From Enorma sp964624825 (GTDB taxonomy: Bacteria; Actinomycetota; Coriobacteriia; Coriobacteriales; Coriobacteriaceae), in assembly GCA_964624825.1 (NCBI GenBank), contig CAZUYD010000009.1:1-64000 (forward strand): 64,000 bases of DNA, in the 5' to 3' direction. Position 1 is the first letter of the stretch. Each line of letters opens with the position of its first letter. Both the position numbers and the translations under genes were made by a program. Positions 26,422 to 35,400 of this stretch are shown one piece after another. The notes below the pieces were generated by a model. The model made no database searches. It was not told where the DNA came from and saw nothing but the letters and a program-made list of their open reading frames with translations.

Positions 26422-26455
26422 CGGGCGGCGGGGCTGTGCTTCCGCCGCCCGTTTC
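26422..26455 (+). terminator. Terminator after pspA
   Basis: A 10-bp stem (CGGGCGGCGG / CCGCCGCCCG) with a 10-nt loop is followed by TTTCTG. It could also end the convergent nitroreductase transcript. Confidence 0.75.
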
Positions 26456-26492
26456 TGTGCAGGGCGATTTAGTGCTAGGTGCTAGGTCGCCG

Positions 26493-27029
26493 CTATGCGT
26501 TGATGTCTGTGAACTGATCGAGAGGGATGCATCGTTTTGCGCGCGCATCGGGCGCAGCGATGGTATCGGCGGCATATCCTATGGTGAGCATGGAGATGGC
26601 ATCGACGCCGTCGGGAAGGTTGAACTCGCTGCGGGCGATTTCGGGGTCGAACAAGCAAACCCAGCAGGTACCCAGTCCAAGTTCGGTTGCCTGCATCATC
26701 ATCTGATCGACCACAATTGAGGTATCGATGAGCGACGCGTTCATGCCATCGTTCTGCCGCACCCACGCCTCATCGGTGCGAGCGCAGGCGAGGATTACCA
26801 CGGGCGCGCCGAAGACGCTGCCGTCCTTGGCAAAGCGAAACGCCGCCTTCGCCGCCTTCTCGCGCAGCTCAGGCGTGTCGCACACGACGATGCGGGTGGG
26901 ATGATTGTTGTGCGCGGAAGGCGCGATGCGCCCCGCCTCGATGATCGCGTCGATTTTCTCGGGTTCAATAGCGCGCGGCTCATAGCTGCGGCATGAGTAT
27001 CTGATGCGGGTGAGGTCGGCGAACGACAT
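26493..27029 (-). CDS. Nitroreductase-family flavoprotein
   Basis: The 178-aa protein has the nitroreductase fold: an N-terminal FMN-phosphate motif RYSCRSYEPRAIEPEKI, GRIAPSAHNNHPTRIVV, a central VVDQMMMQATELGLGTCWV helix and the C-terminal ISMLTIGYA. These enzymes bind FMN and reduce nitro, quinone or similar groups with NAD(P)H; the natural substrate cannot be told. The ATG at 27029 (MSFADL) has GGAG upstream on the minus strand; a longer frame from 27062 is not needed. It is a single gene, convergent with pspA. Confidence 0.9.
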   Translation of the reverse strand: MSFADLTRIRYSCRSYEPRAIEPEKIDAIIEAGRIAPSAHNNHPTRIVVCDTPELREKAAKAAFRFAKDGSVFGAPVVILACARTDEAWVRQNDGMNASLIDTSIVVDQMMMQATELGLGTCWVCLFDPEIARSEFNLPDGVDAISMLTIGYAADTIAAPDARAKRCIPLDQFTDINA

Positions 27030-27317
27030 GGGAACTCCAATCCTAGACGGGTCTATCCACACCCATTGTACCGGCTTTGCCGCATCGTTCCCGCCCCACC
27101 TTCGGTCAAGCGCGCTATGTGCACCTGTTGCATGGGCGTGTCTCGTTTGAAGCGGGGAGGGACGGGCGGCGGTACCGGGACTGTCAAAGGGCGATGCTTC
27201 TCCATGGCACGGTGGTGCGCGGGTGTTCGGGAGCGTTGAGCTGCTCAGCGTTGGATGCGCCGTTTGGTATTTGGTCGCGCGTACACCTTGGCAGCATCGT
27301 GCGTCTTGCGGACTATG

Positions 27318-27326
27318 TTACAATAC
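27318..27326 (+). promoter_or_regulatory. Extended -10 promoter of rnpB
   Basis: TGT-TACAAT ends 8 bp before the predicted 5' end of RNase P RNA, the spacing expected for a transcription start. No good -35 is visible. The rest of the ~305-bp gap 27030-27334 shows nothing recognisable. Confidence 0.55.
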
Positions 27327-27334
27327 CTCGCGCG

Positions 27335-27699
27335 AAGCGGGCCGGACGGCCGCGCGACGTGCGGGATCTTCTGTGCGCGTGAGGAAAGTCCGGGCTCCAT
27401 AGGGCAGGATGCTGGCTAACGGCCAGGCGGAGCGATCCGACGGAAAGTGCCGCAGAAAAGAAGACTCCCACCTATGCGCCGCTTTGGCGCATAAGGGGAA
27501 AAGCTGAAACGGTGGTGTAAGAGACCACCAGCGTCGCGGCGACGCGACGGCTGGGTAAACCCCATCTGGAGCAAGCGCAAATAGGGGTGCGATGGGTTGG
27601 CCCGACCTGCACCCGGGTAGCGTGCGAAGAGCTGTGCGGTAACGCATATGCCAAGATAAATGGTCGTCTTCAACAGAACCCGGCTTACAGGCTCGCTTC
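27335..27699 (+). ncRNA. rnpB: RNase P RNA, bacterial type A
   Basis: This is the catalytic RNA of RNase P, which trims tRNA 5' ends. The 5' conserved region GAGGAAAGTCCGGGCTCC (from 27382) and the 3' universal ACAGAACCCGGCTTACAG (27674-27691) are both present. The ends pair (GAAGCGGGCC with GGCTCGCTTC) to form P1. In between are the GGTGTAAGAGACCACCAG and TGGGTAAACCCCATCTGGAG elements. The total of ~365 nt suits type A. Ends are set by the P1 helix and the upstream promoter. Confidence 0.95.
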
Positions 27700-28241
27700 G
27701 CTTTTCGCATGCTCGCTCGGTGAGTCATGAGTGGTTGTGGCGAGCGGCGCGTCTTTTTTGCCGTCCATCTGATGAGTGCCCATATTGTTCGCATAGATGG
27801 CTTCAGCATATGATGCGCCCTTCTCGGCTGGCTTGATGTGCGCGGGCGACGCTCTGGGTGGCGTCAGCAGATAGCGCGCCTTTTTGGATCATCTTGAGGG
27901 ATGGCGCATGGACGCGCGCAAGCCGCTCTTGCCTAGCCGTAAACGAGGTTTGGCGCCTCACCCTGCGGCCAGCGATGTGCTGGTCTGTCTCTCGTGCATA
28001 AGAAATGCGCTTTTTTTGACTGATTTCGAACAACCAATACGTCAGGAGAATGTAAAGCACATGTAAGGTCTTTTGTTTCGTGCTTACAAAACAGCAGGTA
28101 GCATATGCAGTCGAGGTTCGTGTCATCCATTGCCGCCAGACAAATCGTTACACAACCATCAGGTTTGAGTTAAGAACCGGTAAAATAGCGCTGTCAATAC
28201 CGGTGCACGCTTCGAAGCGTTGCCAATTGAGGGGAACATGC
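27700..28241. other. 540-bp gap between rnpB and the phosphate transporter
   Basis: No conserved protein or RNA was recognised. TAAAAT at 28181-28186 is a possible -10 for the transporter gene, 56 bp before its start. Short frames on both strands have no domain. Confidence 0.45.
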
Positions 28242-29294
28242 TTGGATATATCGCTAATTGAGTTTGTGGGTCAGGTGCTCTCCAACCCCATTCTCGCCGT
28301 GACGGTTTTACTGACCTTAGGGGTCATCTTTGTTAACGGATGGACCGACGCTCCAAACGCCATCGCCACCGCGGTGACCACGCGCACCATCAATGCTCGT
28401 CCCGCAATCATCATGAGCGCCATATTCAATTTCTTCGGCGTCTTGATTATGACCGTAGTCAACTCTTCGGTTGCCTCGACGATCTCAAACATGGTCGATT
28501 TCGGATCGAACACCCAGATGGCGCTTGTCGCGCTTTGCGCGGCGCTCTTCTCGATCGTCGTCTATAGCGTAGGCGCGTCGATTTTCGGCATCCCTACCAG
28601 CGAGAGCCATAGCCTCATCGCCGGCCTTACCGGCGCGGCGCTTGCCGTGCAGGGCGGTCTCGATGGTGTGAACATCGAGGAGTGGGTTAAGGTCATATAT
28701 GGCTTGGTGCTCAGCTTGGTACTTGGCTTTGCGCTCGGGTGGGGCATATGCAAGCTGGTTACGCTCATCTGTCGCAATATGGATCGCCGCAGGACAAACA
28801 AGGCTTTCAAGTACGCGCAGATCTTCGGTGCCGCTGCCATGAGCTTCATGCATGGCGCACAGGATGGCCAGAAGTTCATCGGCGTGCTGCTGTTGGGCGT
28901 GGCGTTCTGCAACGGTCAGCCTGACCTTGTGGGTGCAACGATTCCTGTCTGGCTCATGCTGATCTGCAGCGTGACGATGGGCGTGGGCACGAGCGTTGGC
29001 GGTGAGAAGATCATCAAGTCGGTGGGTATGGACATGGTGAAGCTCGAGACCTTTCAGGGGTTCTCTGCCGATCTTGCCGGCGCCGGGTGCATCTTGCTTT
29101 CAACCCTCACGGGCATTCCCGTTTCCACCACGCACACCAAGACGAGCGCGATCATGGGCGTGGGTGCGGTAAAGCGGCTTTCGGCCATTAATTTTTCCGT
29201 CGTGAAAGATATGATGCTCACCTGGGTGTTCACGTTCCCCGGGTGCGGGCTCATCAGCTTTTTGATGGCGAAGATCTTCATGATGGTCCTATAG
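28242..29294 (+). CDS. pit: PiT-family inorganic phosphate transporter
   Basis: Low-affinity phosphate (or metal-phosphate) symporter of the inner membrane. The 350-aa protein has the duplicated PiT signature: GWTDAPNAIATAVTTRT near the N-terminus and AAAMSFMHGAQDGQKFIG in the second half, plus PTSESHSLIAGLTGAAL and PVSTTHTKTSAIMGVG, with ten or so membrane helices. The TTG at 28242 is chosen because GAGGGGA lies six nt upstream. An out-of-frame ATG at 28238 opens an 8-codon frame overlapping this start. The DUF47 gene follows, a standard pair. Confidence 0.92.
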   Translation: MDISLIEFVGQVLSNPILAVTVLLTLGVIFVNGWTDAPNAIATAVTTRTINARPAIIMSAIFNFFGVLIMTVVNSSVASTISNMVDFGSNTQMALVALCAALFSIVVYSVGASIFGIPTSESHSLIAGLTGAALAVQGGLDGVNIEEWVKVIYGLVLSLVLGFALGWGICKLVTLICRNMDRRRTNKAFKYAQIFGAAAMSFMHGAQDGQKFIGVLLLGVAFCNGQPDLVGATIPVWLMLICSVTMGVGTSVGGEKIIKSVGMDMVKLETFQGFSADLAGAGCILLSTLTGIPVSTTHTKTSAIMGVGAVKRLSAINFSVVKDMMLTWVFTFPGCGLISFLMAKIFMMVL

Positions 29295-29424
29295 GCTATA
29301 GCCGCGACGCGCCCGGTTTAGCTAGCTGAATCTGAGCAGATAACGCAGATGGCGCAGGTATAGCAAGAAGACAGCATTAGGTTCGCAACGGTTTAGATGT
29401 TCGGTAAAGGTTGGAAGGAACCCC

Positions 29425-30048
29425 ATGGCCAGGAAAAACGACGCGTTTTATTTTGATTCGTTCTACGCGAGCGCCGATTTCTCATTGCAGGCGGCAAAAC
29501 TGCTTTCAAAGATCATGCATGACTTTGACCCCGATGACATCGAGCGTTCGATCTCGGATATGCATGAGATCGAGCAGGCGGCCGATGAGAAGAAGCACGA
29601 GGTTCAGGATGCGTTGATCACGGCGTTCGTGACACCTATTGAACGTGAGGACATCGCCGTGCTGTGCGATTATCTCGACACGGTGACCGATCGGATCGAA
29701 GGCGTGCTGCACCGCCTCTATTTCGATAACATTCGCGAGATGCGTCCCGATGCGCTCGAGATGGTCGATATGGTGGTGCGCGGGTGCGAGTGCATGCAGT
29801 CGCTGGTAGGCGACCTCGCACATTTCAAGAAGTCGTCCACGCTGCGCACGCATGTGGTTGAGATGAACAGCATCGAGGAAGAGGCTGATGCCCTTTATAT
29901 GAAGGCGATGCGCACGCTCCATACGACCTGCACCGACCCCCTGGTGGTGTTTACGTGGCACGAGACGTACTCGTATTTGGAGCATTGCGTCGATTATTGC
30001 GAGCATGTGGCCGATACGATCAACAATATCGTGATGAAGAACTCATAG
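29425..30048 (+). CDS. DUF47/PhoU-like phosphate transport accessory protein
   Basis: The 207-aa all-helical protein belongs to the DUF47 (PhoU-related) family that accompanies PiT transporters and is thought to regulate them. Visible features are the FYASADFSLQAAKLL start, acidic metal-binding-type helices (DMHEIEQAADEKKHEV, EMNSIEEEADALYMKAM) that mirror the E/D-x3-D repeats of PhoU, and LEHCVDYCEHVADTINNIV at the end. ATG at 29425 with GGAAGGAA upstream, 130 nt after pit. Confidence 0.9.
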   Translation: MARKNDAFYFDSFYASADFSLQAAKLLSKIMHDFDPDDIERSISDMHEIEQAADEKKHEVQDALITAFVTPIEREDIAVLCDYLDTVTDRIEGVLHRLYFDNIREMRPDALEMVDMVVRGCECMQSLVGDLAHFKKSSTLRTHVVEMNSIEEEADALYMKAMRTLHTTCTDPLVVFTWHETYSYLEHCVDYCEHVADTINNIVMKNS

Positions 30049-30092
30049 CGCTCTCAACAAGGGGAGCAGCGAAGAGCGTGCTGTCGGGGATA

Positions 30093-30127
30093 ACGGGCGG
30101 CGTCTGCGGGTAGCGGGCGCCGCCCGT
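30093..30127 (+). terminator. GC-rich hairpin after the DUF47 gene
   Basis: A perfect 10-bp stem (ACGGGCGGCG / CGCCGCCCGT) with a 15-nt loop, but no T-run follows. It resembles the pspA terminator stem. Confidence 0.4.
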
Positions 30128-30234
30128 GCTCGGTAGCGCGGCAGCGCGCATGGGCTTAAGCATTCCGGTGCGTTGCGCGTTGGAATATACTAGGCTTGCA
30201 TGCGTACCGAATGTCGATAACGAGGAATTGCCCC

Positions 30235-30879
30235 ATGCCACATGCCCAGAGTTATCTCACGCTTCGAGCCGGCGTGGAGGCGCGCGGGGAGGTTGTCGAT
30301 CGAAAAAGCCGCTTTATCGCGCAGCTCGTTCACATCGAATCTGAAGAGGACGCTGCCGCTCATGTTGCGGCGGTGCGCGCGCGGCATTTCGATGCGCGCC
30401 ATAATGTGCTGGCGTGGATCTTGGCAGACGGCACCGAGCGCGCGAGCGACGATGGTGAGCCTCAACGTACGAGCGGTCTGCCCACGCTTGAGGTTCTCCG
30501 CGGGGCAGAGCTACGTGATGTATGCTGTGTGACCACGCGCTACTTTGGCGGGACGCTGCTTGGCCCAGGCGGGCTGGTGCGCGCCTATACGGCAGCGGCA
30601 CAGGCGGCTATTGAGACCGCTCGCGCTGACGGGCTCATCGTCGAGAACACGCTCGTGGCACCGGTTGAGGTACATCTCCCATACGCATCGCTCGATCAGG
30701 TTCGCTATATGGTCGCGCAAGCGGGCGGCAAGATCGTCGATGCAGCCTATGCCCAAGATGTAAGGCTCGCGCTCGCCTTTCGTGCGGGCGAAGAAGCGGC
30801 GTTTCTCACAACGGTCGCAGAGCGCTTTTCCGGTCGCGTTGTGGCTACTGCAGGTGAAGCACGCTTCATGGAGTTCTAA
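30235..30879 (+). CDS. YigZ/IMPACT-family protein
   Basis: The 214-aa protein has the UPF0029/IMPACT N-terminal domain: KSRFIAQLVHIESEEDAAAHV, ARHFDARHNVLAWIL, DDGEPQRTSGLPTLEVLRG, CVTTRYFGGTLLGPGGLVRAYTAAAQAA. A smaller C-terminal DUF1949-like domain follows. The yeast/human relatives modulate translation control; bacterial members have no settled role. The ATG at 30235 has CGAGGA upstream. TATACT at 30186-30191 is a possible -10. Confidence 0.88.
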   Translation: MPHAQSYLTLRAGVEARGEVVDRKSRFIAQLVHIESEEDAAAHVAAVRARHFDARHNVLAWILADGTERASDDGEPQRTSGLPTLEVLRGAELRDVCCVTTRYFGGTLLGPGGLVRAYTAAAQAAIETARADGLIVENTLVAPVEVHLPYASLDQVRYMVAQAGGKIVDAAYAQDVRLALAFRAGEEAAFLTTVAERFSGRVVATAGEARFMEF

Positions 30880-30955
30880 CGCGGCGCACCTGCCATGGTC
30901 TGTTTTTGCGCAGCTCGTTGTCGTCTGAGGAGTTAATCCTCGATACGGGGACAAA

Positions 30956-31006
30956 GAGCCGCCCCGTTCTTGGATTCTTTTCGTATTCAAGGAATGGGGG
31001 CGGCTC
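30956..31006 (+). terminator. Long inverted repeat between convergent genes
   Basis: GAGCCGCCCC and GGGGCGGCTC form the outer stem, with further imperfect pairing (GTTCTTGGAT with ATTCAAGGAAT) inside. It lies between yigZ (+) and the FMN/ferredoxin gene (-) and probably serves both. T-runs are short. Confidence 0.6.
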
Positions 31007-31084
31007 TCGTTGTGCCAGAGCGGCGCGTCAGTCCGCAGCTATTGAGGTTCGCGTGCGGGGCTTAGCGTCCTCGCGTATCGACGT

Positions 31085-31768
31085 TCATGCATCGATTCCC
31101 TTGGAAACCACCGCATCGACCGGGCACGCATGGAAACAGTTGCCGCACTCGTCGCATCGGTTGCCCTTGATGGAGTAGACATCGCCCGGGACGATTGCCT
31201 TATGGGTGCAGGCTTCGGCGCAGGAACCGCACGCGATGCACAAGTCGGGGTCGATGGTCAGCCCCGGTTTCACAAACGTATCGCCACCGAAGGCGAAGCG
31301 CTCGCGCTCGATTTTATGGTCACGATGGATCATGTTGAAGTCGTAGTCGTAGTACTCGCCATGGAAGCGTTCGAGCACGAACACGACGGTTTCGGGGTAC
31401 TTGTTGATATCGTAGACCGCCACGTTAAACATAGGATTCTGAGCTGCTTTCGCATCGACCTCATCCTGCGCGAGCTCGCGCACCGCGCCCGAGACGCGCA
31501 CCATATGGCCGGGCTTGAAGTGCGGCATGTTGTCATCGTCCCAGGTGCAATGCCCCTCGGTAAGCTCTGCCGAGACGCTGAGCACGCCGCCCTCCTTGAG
31601 CTGCCGGTAGAACGGTTTGACGCGCATGGTGCGCAGATAGAGTCCGTCATCGTCGTATGCGAAGAAGTGTGCGATGCGCGAGTCAACGCCTCCTGCGCCG
31701 TCGAGGGTGGCGAAGCTGCAGCAGCCCACCTCGTTGAATAACTCGTAGACCTCTTGCATGGTTTTCAT
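31085..31768 (-). CDS. FMN-binding split-barrel protein fused to 2x[4Fe-4S] ferredoxin
   Basis: The 227-aa protein begins with a pyridoxamine-5'-phosphate-oxidase-like split barrel (residues ~1-150: SFATLDGAGGVDSRIAHFF, GLYLRTMRVKPFYRQL), a fold that usually binds FMN. It ends in a bacterial ferredoxin domain with two clusters: CIACGSCAEAC and CDECGNCFHAC. It is probably a cytosolic flavin/iron-sulfur electron-transfer protein of anaerobes; the partner is unknown. ATG with GGGAAGG upstream. It is 167 nt from the ATP-grasp gene and may or may not share its transcript. Confidence 0.88.
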   Translation of the reverse strand: MKTMQEVYELFNEVGCCSFATLDGAGGVDSRIAHFFAYDDDGLYLRTMRVKPFYRQLKEGGVLSVSAELTEGHCTWDDDNMPHFKPGHMVRVSGAVRELAQDEVDAKAAQNPMFNVAVYDINKYPETVVFVLERFHGEYYDYDFNMIHRDHKIERERFAFGGDTFVKPGLTIDPDLCIACGSCAEACTHKAIVPGDVYSIKGNRCDECGNCFHACPVDAVVSKGIDA

Positions 31769-31935
31769 GGTAGACCTTCCCTTCTACAGCCACCGTTCGT
31801 TTGGTGGCCCACATCGTTGGCATGCGTGCGGGCGCGCGGTGGCACGCATCTCTCGGTGGAATGCGAACCGACGCCTCTACGTTGGTGTGTGCATTGATCG
31901 ATGCGCGTTCATTCGTGCGTGCACCTATGTGCCGT

Positions 31936-32889
31936 TCAGGTGTGCCTGCTCGGGGGTGGTATGCATACGTTGCGTGCACGCCAGCGTTCGGCGATATAGG
32001 CGGCATGCTCGGCCATGAGGTCGAACCCTAGGAGCTCATCGCAGTCCTCCGAGACGTTGGAGACCGCGTTGGCATCGATGAACACAGGTGTTCCTTCAGC
32101 GGTTTCGATCACATCAAAGCTCCCAAGTTCGAAGCTGAGCGCATGTGCGGCCATCTCTGCCGCCGCGCGCACCGTGTCCGGACAGTCGGGGTAGGGTGCA
32201 TAGGTTGATCCCACGTGATAGGAGGAGAGCCCGCCTGCGGCTATGCTTCGCTTGTTGATGTGCGCAACATGCTCGGCGACGATCTCGATGCGCGTGAGAT
32301 ATCCGGCTCTCGCCTCGATGAAATCCTCGACGATGAACGTTGTATCTGCGGGGGCGCAGGCGAGGAAATGCTTGGCTTCGGTTTCGGTGTGCAGCACCGC
32401 GGTGAGCGTCGAGCGCCCGCCGCAGTCCGGCTTGATGACGCAGGGGTAGTCGAGGTGCTCCACACGGAGCGCGGCGGGGGCAGAGCAGGCAAGCACACGA
32501 GGCACAGCGAGGCCCGCTTCGGTCAGGGCCTGCGTGGAGGCATGTTTGCTGATCTCGAAGCCGTGCGCGCGCCCTGGGTTGATGATGTCGATGCCGTGCT
32601 GCGGTGCCTCTTTGATTATTTCGGTCATATGCTGATGCGAGCGCGTATGGCCTCGTGCGCGCGCTGAAGCGAACACGCGGCTCACAAGAAGATTGCATCG
32701 CAGCGCTGCCGCGACAGCATCTGGCCGCTCCATGTCGATCAGGCGTACCGGACACCCCTGTGCCGAGAGTTCGGCCGCAAGCTTGAAGTCTGACCACTCG
32801 CTCGATTCGTAAAGGATGCCGAGTCCTTGTTCCGTTGTGCGCATAGCGGTCTTCGGCTTGTGCGCCCCATGCGCGCCGCGCGCTGTCAT
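31936..32889 (-). CDS. ATP-grasp ligase (RimK-like) at the end of an amino-acid ABC operon
   Basis: The 317-aa protein shows an ATP-grasp core: KHASTQALTEAGLAVPRVL, PCVIKPDCGGRSTL (ATP-binding Lys), FIVEDFIEARAGYLTRIEIV and GSFDVIETAEGTPVFIDANAVSN (Mg-binding Asp/Asn). RimK-type enzymes join a carboxylate to an amine using ATP; the substrate here is unknown. The ATG at 32889 overlaps the stop of the ABC ATPase gene (ATGA), with GGAG upstream, so the two are translationally coupled. A start at 32898 is possible. The coupling suggests that it acts on the imported amino acid or related compound. Confidence 0.82.
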   Translation of the reverse strand: MTARGAHGAHKPKTAMRTTEQGLGILYESSEWSDFKLAAELSAQGCPVRLIDMERPDAVAAALRCNLLVSRVFASARARGHTRSHQHMTEIIKEAPQHGIDIINPGRAHGFEISKHASTQALTEAGLAVPRVLACSAPAALRVEHLDYPCVIKPDCGGRSTLTAVLHTETEAKHFLACAPADTTFIVEDFIEARAGYLTRIEIVAEHVAHINKRSIAAGGLSSYHVGSTYAPYPDCPDTVRAAAEMAAHALSFELGSFDVIETAEGTPVFIDANAVSNVSEDCDELLGFDLMAEHAAYIAERWRARNVCIPPPSRHT

Positions 32890-33620
32890 ACGCTCCACTC
32901 CAAGAGCTTGCTTATAAATCGCCTGAGCTCAGGCGTACGGGGGTCGTTGAACACCTGGGCGCTTTCGCCATATTCATGAAGTACGCCGCCATGCAGGAAG
33001 GCCACCTTGTCGCAAGCGCGCCGCGCGAAACCCATCTCGTGCGTCACCACTATGAACCGGGCGCCGTCTTGGCGCAGGTCATCCAGGATATCCAACACCT
33101 CGCTCGTATATTCCGGGTCGAGCGCGCTCGTCGGTTCGTCGAGCAGCAACAGGCGGGGGCGCGGCGCTACGGCGCGCGCGATGGCCACGCGTTGCTGCTG
33201 GCCTCCGGAAAGCTCTGAGGGCGGCTTCGAGGCCTCGTCACGTATGCCGAAGCGGTCGAGGAGCTCAAAAGCGCGGCGCCGAGCCTCTGGCTCATCGACG
33301 TCGTGCACCGCTCGCAGCGGAAGGGTGATGTTGTCCAGGACGCTTAGGTGCTGAAAGAGGCCACCTTGCTGAAACACGAAGCCGAGCCGCGCCCGGTAGG
33401 CGGGAAGCGCCGCCTCGCGGTAATCGACCGTCTTCCCGTCGATGGCAACGGTACCTGCGGTAGGCGTAAGCAGCCCTGCAATGATGCGCAAAAACGTCGA
33501 CTTACCGCCGCCTGAAGGGCCGATGATGGCGAGTGTGGTCACCTCATCGTCAAAGTCGATGCCGCGCAGCACCTCGCGCTCGCCGAAAGAGCGCCGGAGC
33601 CCTTGGATACTAATGCGCAT
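32886..33620 (-). CDS. Polar amino-acid-type ABC transporter ATPase
   Basis: The 244-aa ATPase carries Walker A (GPSGGGKST), the Q-loop (FVFQQGGLFQHLSVLDN), the signature LSGGQQQR, Walker B (LLLLDEPTSALD) and the switch His (VTHEM). The closest general type is GlnQ/HisP. The ATG at 33620 lies inside the 3' end of the permease gene (11-nt overlap); an open frame reaching 33809 is rejected. Its stop overlaps the ATP-grasp start. Confidence 0.95.
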   Translation of the reverse strand: MRISIQGLRRSFGEREVLRGIDFDDEVTTLAIIGPSGGGKSTFLRIIAGLLTPTAGTVAIDGKTVDYREAALPAYRARLGFVFQQGGLFQHLSVLDNITLPLRAVHDVDEPEARRRAFELLDRFGIRDEASKPPSELSGGQQQRVAIARAVAPRPRLLLLDEPTSALDPEYTSEVLDILDDLRQDGARFIVVTHEMGFARRACDKVAFLHGGVLHEYGESAQVFNDPRTPELRRFISKLLEWSV

Positions 33621-34404
33621 ACCCGAACCTCTTCTCGAACAATCGGCTGATGAAGGTGATGGGCAGCGTGAGCGCAAGGTAGAGCCCGCCCAACAGGAAA
33701 TAGCAGCCGAAGAGGTTGAAGTTCGCCGCGCTGATCTCGCGCATGGTCTGGGTGAGCTCGATGACCGCGATGACCGAGAGCAGCGACGAATCCTTGATGA
33801 CGCTGGCAAACTGTCCGGTTAGTGCGGGCAGGGTGCGCGCAACCATCTGCGGCACGATCACGTAGCGTACGGTTTGCATGCGGGTAAGGCCGACGGCGCG
33901 CGCCGCTTCAAGCTGCACCGAATCGAGGGAGAGCAGGCTCCCGCGAATAATCTCGGCGATGTAGGCCCCTTCAAAGATCGAGAGGATGGCCACGCCCGCC
34001 AGCAGACGGTTGTCGATACCCCAAGCGGTGCCGATGATGTAGAAGAACAGGTAGATCTGCACGAGCAGCGGGGTGCCGCGGATGATCTTGACATAGAGGT
34101 CGCAGAGATAGCGCACCGCGAGCACGCGGCTTCCCTGTCCGAGCGCCACCGCGATGCCCCCGACCAGGCTCATCACAAGGCTCATGGCCGCGATTTGGAC
34201 GGTTAGGGCGAATCCGTTCCAAATGCGCACGCGATACTGCCAGATGAAGCTGAAGTCGAGCTGCACGTCTACCATGATGAGCGATAGCCATACCAACGCG
34301 AGAACCGCCACGCACACGAGCAGGTAGTTCGCGAGCGCCCGGAGCAGCGGCGTCTGCCCGCTTGCGGGCGCGACGAACAGACGCCTGAGCGGCGATTGTT
34401 CCAT
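33610..34404 (-). CDS. Amino-acid ABC transporter permease (HisM/GlnP type)
   Basis: The 264-aa integral membrane protein has about five to six helices and the family motif (WNGFALTVQIAAMSL at the start of the domain; the EAA loop QLEAARAVGLTRMQTVRYVIVPQM that docks the ATPase). GTPLLVQIYLFFY is typical of polar amino-acid permeases. The ATG at 34404 has GGAG upstream; the frame to 34515 is rejected. A single permease gene implies a homodimer. Confidence 0.94.
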   Translation of the reverse strand: MEQSPLRRLFVAPASGQTPLLRALANYLLVCVAVLALVWLSLIMVDVQLDFSFIWQYRVRIWNGFALTVQIAAMSLVMSLVGGIAVALGQGSRVLAVRYLCDLYVKIIRGTPLLVQIYLFFYIIGTAWGIDNRLLAGVAILSIFEGAYIAEIIRGSLLSLDSVQLEAARAVGLTRMQTVRYVIVPQMVARTLPALTGQFASVIKDSSLLSVIAVIELTQTMREISAANFNLFGCYFLLGGLYLALTLPITFISRLFEKRFGYAH

Positions 34405-34471
34405 AGAGGCTCCTTCCGTGTGCGATACTGCGGCATCATGCGCGAGCGGCTGCTGGGACCGGTTCTTCGCG

Positions 34472-35353
34472 CTACTCATCGAAATCGAAGAACCAGCGGA
34501 AGCCGAGCTCGTCAAAGGCGGCCTTCTCGTCTGCCAGGTATCGTTGGGTCAGCGTGTCGAACGTGCCGTCTTCTTTGCATGCGGCGATGAACTCGTTGAG
34601 CTGCTCGCGCAGGTCGTCATCGCCCTTCGCAACGGCGATGCCCCAATACTCGGGGTTTTGGAAGGAGATGTAGATTGCATCGGTGGTGTCGGGGTTCGCC
34701 GCCTGATTACGATAGATGGTGAGCTGGTCGTACAGGAAGCCGTCGGCGCTACCTTGAACCACCTCGGTCACGCAGGCGCTTTCGTCGGAAAGGCGCAAGA
34801 TGTTCGCCTCGGTAAGGTTTGCCGTTGCGTAGACGTCGCCTGTGGAGCCGGTTTTTACCGCTACCGTCTTATCTGCTTGGTTGAGGTCATCGATCGATGC
34901 GATATTTGAAGAGCTATTTGCAAGGATTGCCAGCTGCGCGACCGCATAGGGGTCGGTGAAGTCCACCGTCTCCGCGCGCTCCTCGGTAATGGTCATCGAG
35001 CTCATGACGCAGTCGGCGGCGCCGGTTTGAAGCGAGGGGATGAGGCCGTCCCACGCGGTGTTCTCGATGACCACATCGTAGCCATATGCAGCGCCGAAGT
35101 CATTCATGAAGTCGACGCTCAGGCCAGCGGGATTGCCATCATCGTCTTTGGTTTCAAATGGCGGATAGGCGAGCTCCATCGCGACGGTGAGCGTGCCGTT
35201 TGACGCCGTGCTCGCGTTGTTGGCGCTTCCGGATGCACTCCCGTCGTCCGAGCTTGAGCTTGAGCAGGCGGTGAGGGCGCTCGCGCTCGCCAGCGCGACG
35301 ACGCCTGCCGCCGCCTTGAGTACGCTTCTCCGGTCGTAGGATGCGTTATACAT
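34472..35353 (-). CDS. Amino-acid ABC transporter substrate-binding lipoprotein
   Basis: The 293-aa family-3 solute-binding protein has a twin-Arg-like basic start (YDRRSVLKAAAGVVALASA) and a lipobox LTAC at the cysteine near residue 30, then a Ser/Gly/Asp linker. The binding domain carries LTVAMELAYPPFETKDDDGNPAGLSVDFM and SMTITEERAETVDFTDPY, signatures of polar amino-acid binders. It ends in a Trp/Phe-rich tail (FRWFFDFDE). It is first among the transporter genes and lies 47 nt after the MarR gene. Confidence 0.94.
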   Translation of the reverse strand: MYNASYDRRSVLKAAAGVVALASASALTACSSSSSDDGSASGSANNASTASNGTLTVAMELAYPPFETKDDDGNPAGLSVDFMNDFGAAYGYDVVIENTAWDGLIPSLQTGAADCVMSSMTITEERAETVDFTDPYAVAQLAILANSSSNIASIDDLNQADKTVAVKTGSTGDVYATANLTEANILRLSDESACVTEVVQGSADGFLYDQLTIYRNQAANPDTTDAIYISFQNPEYWGIAVAKGDDDLREQLNEFIAACKEDGTFDTLTQRYLADEKAAFDELGFRWFFDFDE

Positions 35354-35400
35354 GGTTTTCCCTTCTTCTTTGTCGGCTGTTTTTGGACTGCGTGGGCTTG

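Noticed and set aside
28238..28261. Eight-codon ATG frame overlapping the pit start as a regulatory leader peptide
   Set aside because: It overlaps the TTG start out of frame and may be chance; mentioned only under pit.
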